A DNA stretch of 8,748 bases from Pseudomonadales bacterium (GTDB lineage Bacteria; Pseudomonadota; Gammaproteobacteria; Pseudomonadales; Azotimanducaceae). The notes beneath the pieces were generated by a model, which saw nothing but the letters and a program-made list of their open reading frames with translations, made no database searches and was not told the origin of the DNA. The stretch spans positions 1-8,748 of the forward strand of contig JAQWQN010000012.1 in assembly GCA_029244465.1 (NCBI GenBank). The letters run 5' to 3'. The translations under genes were made by a program, and so were the position numbers. This document shows positions 6,131 through 8,748 of this stretch, in pieces. Each line of letters starts with the position of its first letter. The first letter of the stretch is position 1.

Positions 6131-7879
6131 TCACAAAAACTTCTTAAATTCAATTTGCACATAGTCGTCTTCTTGCAACCACGCGGACTTATATTCGGCG
6201 GCGAACTGATTTGGCGCGAGCAAGGCGCTTTGTCGCGATCGCCCACCTTGAAACAAACGCCCTTCCAACGTCACAGCCCAATCTGGACCAAGTTGGCGGG
6301 ACGCTTCAAGGCTTAAAACCAGATCGCTGTTGTCTGTATCTGCGATCACGCCAATTAACGCTTGCGTGTCCGCAAAGTCGTTAAGCGCAAATCGCCCACC
6401 GATCGCCACATCATGCTCAAACATGGTGTTGAATGCCTTTTCACCACGTTCATCAAACATGTACTCAGCAACAATGCCAAGGTCGATATTGGAATCCAGT
6501 ACGCCAATCACTGTTCGCTCTAGACCAAAGGTGAAAGCGCCATAACGGTCGCCAAAACCACTGCGGCTCATCCCTTCAAATTTAAATGACCAATCGCCAG
6601 TAATGGCCAGCGCATCGATACCACTTTGGTCAATGACGGGATAGTACGCCACCAAATCACCTGCCGCTGCGACACCGAGCGCCCCCGGCACAAACATAGG
6701 ATCTCTACTTGTGCCGGAGAAATGGTGTAACCCAATCTCGAACGGTCCAACTTGATTCGACCACCGAACGGCGAAGTCGGTACGGTATTCCTCAGCACCA
6801 GACTCGAACAGGACATGGTCTGCAACTTCAAAGGGTCCCCGCAAACGGCCGTCTAAACCGACAAATGTGCGCTCCCTAAACCCCGTTAACGCGAACACGT
6901 CAAGAATACCCCAGTCGCGCACCAGAGAAATCTGCACCATGGGTTGGCCGAGCTTATCCTCCCGATCAATGTTCTCCACCAGATCAGTTTGATTGACGAT
7001 GTCTACCAGATGATTAAATTCAGTCACACCCCAGAACACACGTTTGGCACCGATGTGCAGGTCCCAAGATTCGCCAACCCGTGTCCAATAGAGATCACGC
7101 AAGTCGAAGTGGCTGCGCTCGCTGTCTCTCGAATCGATCCGAACAAAGGGCGTGATGGTCAGCTGTTTTCGATCACTATCCCAAGTTCTAAAGTGCTCCA
7201 GTTCCAGACTGACGGAGCCTTCAACTCTACCCTGCCCAGTCAGCCCTTCATCGGCAAACACGCGCGACTGCAGTCCAATATCAAAGTCATAGGATTGCCT
7301 TGATCTGTCTCGGGCCGATTTGTTCGCAATCGAATTCTGATAGGTTTCTCGACCTGACGCGCCGTCGATTAGCGTCGCCGCTGGTTTCTCGCGGCGGCTG
7401 CCAGCCGAGGATGACAATGGATCAGGTGCCCGAGCATCGGCGGCTATATGTTCATCGTCAGTTATGCCGGCGTTAGTAGCCGCAGCGGTCGTTGGCGCAT
7501 TGATCCCTGGCGGTGGCGTGAGCCGTTGCTGCTCGACCGTTGCGCGGCTGGCTGCAATGGGGTTGTTGTTACGCCAATAACTGACCCCGGATGCATCAGA
7601 TTTTCGCGCCAGTAAATCTGCCGCGGCAGAAGCCATTGCCTCCGATTGGACACGATACCAACGGACTCCATTAGCCTCCCTAGCCTGTGTCTTAATCGGA
7701 CTACCAAACAATTGAGTCAGGCGCTTCGCCCAGTTCTGCGCATTCTCATGCGACCTAAACGATCCGAAGATCACCTGCTCATTCGCGTTGGCGTCAAATG
7801 GCAGCAAGATGCCAAGCGAAGCCAGTACTAGGAAAATACCAGCGGCAAGCCGATTGAAAGAGACCCTTTTATCGAGCAC
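6131..7879 (-). CDS. Secreted SPOR-domain / outer-membrane beta-barrel fusion protein
   Basis: The protein has 582 residues. Residues 1-32 form a signal peptide (hydrophobic LAAGIFLVLASLGILLPF, then a DANA cleavage site). Residues 34-102 resemble a SPOR domain (QVIFGSFRSHENAQNWAKRL, then GVRWYRVQSE), a fold that binds denuded peptidoglycan glycans, often at division septa. Residues about 103-195 are an Ala/Pro/Ser/Thr-rich linker. Residues about 197-582 alternate polar and nonpolar residues with Gly and aromatics, as in outer-membrane barrels. RDLYWTRVGESWDLHIGAKR (261-280) followed by VFWGVTEFNHLVDIVNQTD (281-299) is a conserved barrel block resembling DUF1302/alginate-export-like porins. 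The end, EFKKFL, puts Phe one residue before the usual C-terminal aromatic. The GTG start overlaps the upstream gene by 11 bases; no clear ribosome binding site is seen, so coupling is likely. Family name and ligand are unknown. The barrel is well supported, the SPOR assignment moderately. Confidence 0.75.
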   Translation of the reverse strand: MLDKRVSFNRLAAGIFLVLASLGILLPFDANANEQVIFGSFRSHENAQNWAKRLTQLFGSPIKTQAREANGVRWYRVQSEAMASAAADLLARKSDASGVSYWRNNNPIAASRATVEQQRLTPPPGINAPTTAAATNAGITDDEHIAADARAPDPLSSSAGSRREKPAATLIDGASGRETYQNSIANKSARDRSRQSYDFDIGLQSRVFADEGLTGQGRVEGSVSLELEHFRTWDSDRKQLTITPFVRIDSRDSERSHFDLRDLYWTRVGESWDLHIGAKRVFWGVTEFNHLVDIVNQTDLVENIDREDKLGQPMVQISLVRDWGILDVFALTGFRERTFVGLDGRLRGPFEVADHVLFESGAEEYRTDFAVRWSNQVGPFEIGLHHFSGTSRDPMFVPGALGVAAAGDLVAYYPVIDQSGIDALAITGDWSFKFEGMSRSGFGDRYGAFTFGLERTVIGVLDSNIDLGIVAEYMFDERGEKAFNTMFEHDVAIGGRFALNDFADTQALIGVIADTDNSDLVLSLEASRQLGPDWAVTLEGRLFQGGRSRQSALLAPNQFAAEYKSAWLQEDDYVQIEFKKFL

Positions 7880-8748
7880 GACGAAGGCTATTCACACTGA
7901 AGTCTCGATTATCATCAAAGCCGAGTTCGAATTCATAATCCTGCCAATGTAGCTCGGTACTTTTTTGCGTCCGCAGATTTTTCATTCGCATCAACGCAGG
8001 CTTCCAAAACTGTCCTTGGTAGACCTCATATCCAGAAACAAGCAATTGCTTGGCTTTATTCTCCGCCCGATCAAAAAAGTCGATGCGCCGAGTGCGCAAG
8101 TGCATTTGATCGACCCAAACTCTCTGCCGAGCGTAGCCCGAGTAGCGATCCTTAGGAAATCTATCGACAACAAAGCAGGCTTCCCCGTCCGCTATATCTT
8201 CACCCACGTAGGCGTAGTCGTACTTCTCAACTTCTTGTGGAGCCAAATCTTCAAACGCAAACTCGCTACCCACAAACGGACCCGTCTTATTGCGTGAGGC
8301 GATTTTTTTGGTCCGCTTCAATGCCGGCAGGAACAACCACTGATCGTCATCACGGTCCAAATGGGCATGACTCAGTAATGCGGTGCCCCGTATAGAGGCA
8401 GGAACATCAAAGACAATCAGCACTTTGTCGCCATCGTTCTCACCCTCTAACTGTTGGATCCGAAGCGAACGCTCTGTGTAAGCGCCTTTTGGGCTCACAA
8501 GCACCATTTTCAGGCCAACCTGCATGTCGACATAACCGCTATTGCGACGGTCGACTTCATCAAAGACGAGCTTACCTCTTTCTTCGGGCGGCATTGCGCC
8601 GCTGCGAATCTGCGCGGCAAAGTCCTCCGGTGAGCCCGAGGATAGGTTCGAAACTGTCGTGACAGGGACCAGCAGGATGAGTGCCAGTACGGGCCTAATC
8701 AAATTCAACACGATTGCAAACACGACTGTTTGGCGTGGCGGCGGATAC
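7869..8748 (-). CDS. Outer membrane lipoprotein-sorting protein, LolA-like (start uncertain)
   Basis: This is a periplasmic LolA-like protein (the PF17131 type, often annotated outer membrane lipoprotein-sorting protein). Counting from the GTG at 8723 it has 284 residues. A hydrophobic export signal covers about 5-24 (VLNLIRPVLALILLVPVTTV). The family core is DDQWLFLPALKRTKKIASRN (126-145), then GPFVGSEFAFEDL (148-160), YDYAYVGED (168-176) and QRVWVDQMHLRTRRIDFFD (200-218). The frame stays open to the window edge, so the true start may be GTG 8723, GTG 8711, TTG 8708, or outside; a start at 8711 or 8708 gives the more usual signal peptide. Relatives commonly sit beside RND/MMPL-type transporters and may carry a lipid or hydrophobic cargo between membranes; that is family context, not seen here. 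Its stop lies inside the start region of the barrel gene, so the two are very likely co-translated. Confidence 0.85.
   Translation of the reverse strand, partial: YPPPRQTVVFAIVLNLIRPVLALILLVPVTTVSNLSSGSPEDFAAQIRSGAMPPEERGKLVFDEVDRRNSGYVDMQVGLKMVLVSPKGAYTERSLRIQQLEGENDGDKVLIVFDVPASIRGTALLSHAHLDRDDDQWLFLPALKRTKKIASRNKTGPFVGSEFAFEDLAPQEVEKYDYAYVGEDIADGEACFVVDRFPKDRYSGYARQRVWVDQMHLRTRRIDFFDRAENKAKQLLVSGYEVYQGQFWKPALMRMKNLRTQKSTELHWQDYEFELGFDDNRDFSVNSLRRAR

Noticed and set aside
6108..6138. Direct repeat CTCACAAAA on both sides of the barrel-channel gap
   Set aside because: Nine bases only; one copy spans the barrel gene stop and the other overlaps the ribosome binding site region. No insertion lies between them.
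6944..7303. 119-codon plus-strand frame within the barrel gene
   Set aside because: The minus strand encodes the conserved barrel block here; the plus-strand product has no recognisable features.
7965..8297. 110-codon plus-strand frame within the LolA-like gene
   Set aside because: It lies opposite the family core and has no domain or start signal of its own.

Overview
The window is almost wholly coding and carries six protein genes of a Gram-negative bacterium, most likely a gammaproteobacterium. The reasons are a Mfd very close to the enterobacterial sequence, a CsiV-type protein directly downstream of mfd, a pseudomonad-like methylthioinosine phosphorylase, an outer-membrane barrel and a LolA-like periplasmic protein. 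I cannot name a genus. I found no RNA genes, CRISPR arrays, insertion sequences, phage genes, convincing promoters or intrinsic terminators. No gap between genes exceeds about 31 bases.

Left part (1-3719, + strand): the 3' three quarters of mfd, the transcription-repair coupling factor, runs in from the left edge. It overlaps by one base a secreted CsiV-family protein, a periplasmic peptidoglycan-binding cofactor of cell-wall synthesis.

Right part (3690-8748, - strand): five tightly packed genes read leftward and probably form one transcription unit whose promoter lies beyond the right edge. In transcription order they are: an outer-membrane lipoprotein-sorting (LolA-like) protein; a secreted protein joining an N-terminal SPOR-like domain to an outer-membrane beta-barrel; a small MscS-family mechanosensitive channel; a hypoxanthine-guanine phosphoribosyltransferase; and an S-methyl-5'-thioinosine phosphorylase. 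The two blocks converge, and their last genes overlap tail to tail by 30 bp.

Two functional pairs stand out. The last two genes of the minus-strand block form a purine salvage route: the phosphorylase releases hypoxanthine from methylthioinosine and the transferase turns it into IMP. The first two, overlapping by 11 bp, look like the envelope part of a cluster in which a LolA-like protein and a barrel accompany an RND/MMPL-type transporter, expected just beyond the right edge.

The least ordinary features are the SPOR-barrel fusion, a perfect 5-copy hexanucleotide repeat encoding a (Pro-Glu)5 tail on the channel just before the transferase start, and a divergent phosphate-binding loop in the phosphorylase. 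I see no clearly new multi-gene system; the SPOR-barrel/LolA-like pair is the best candidate for something under-described.
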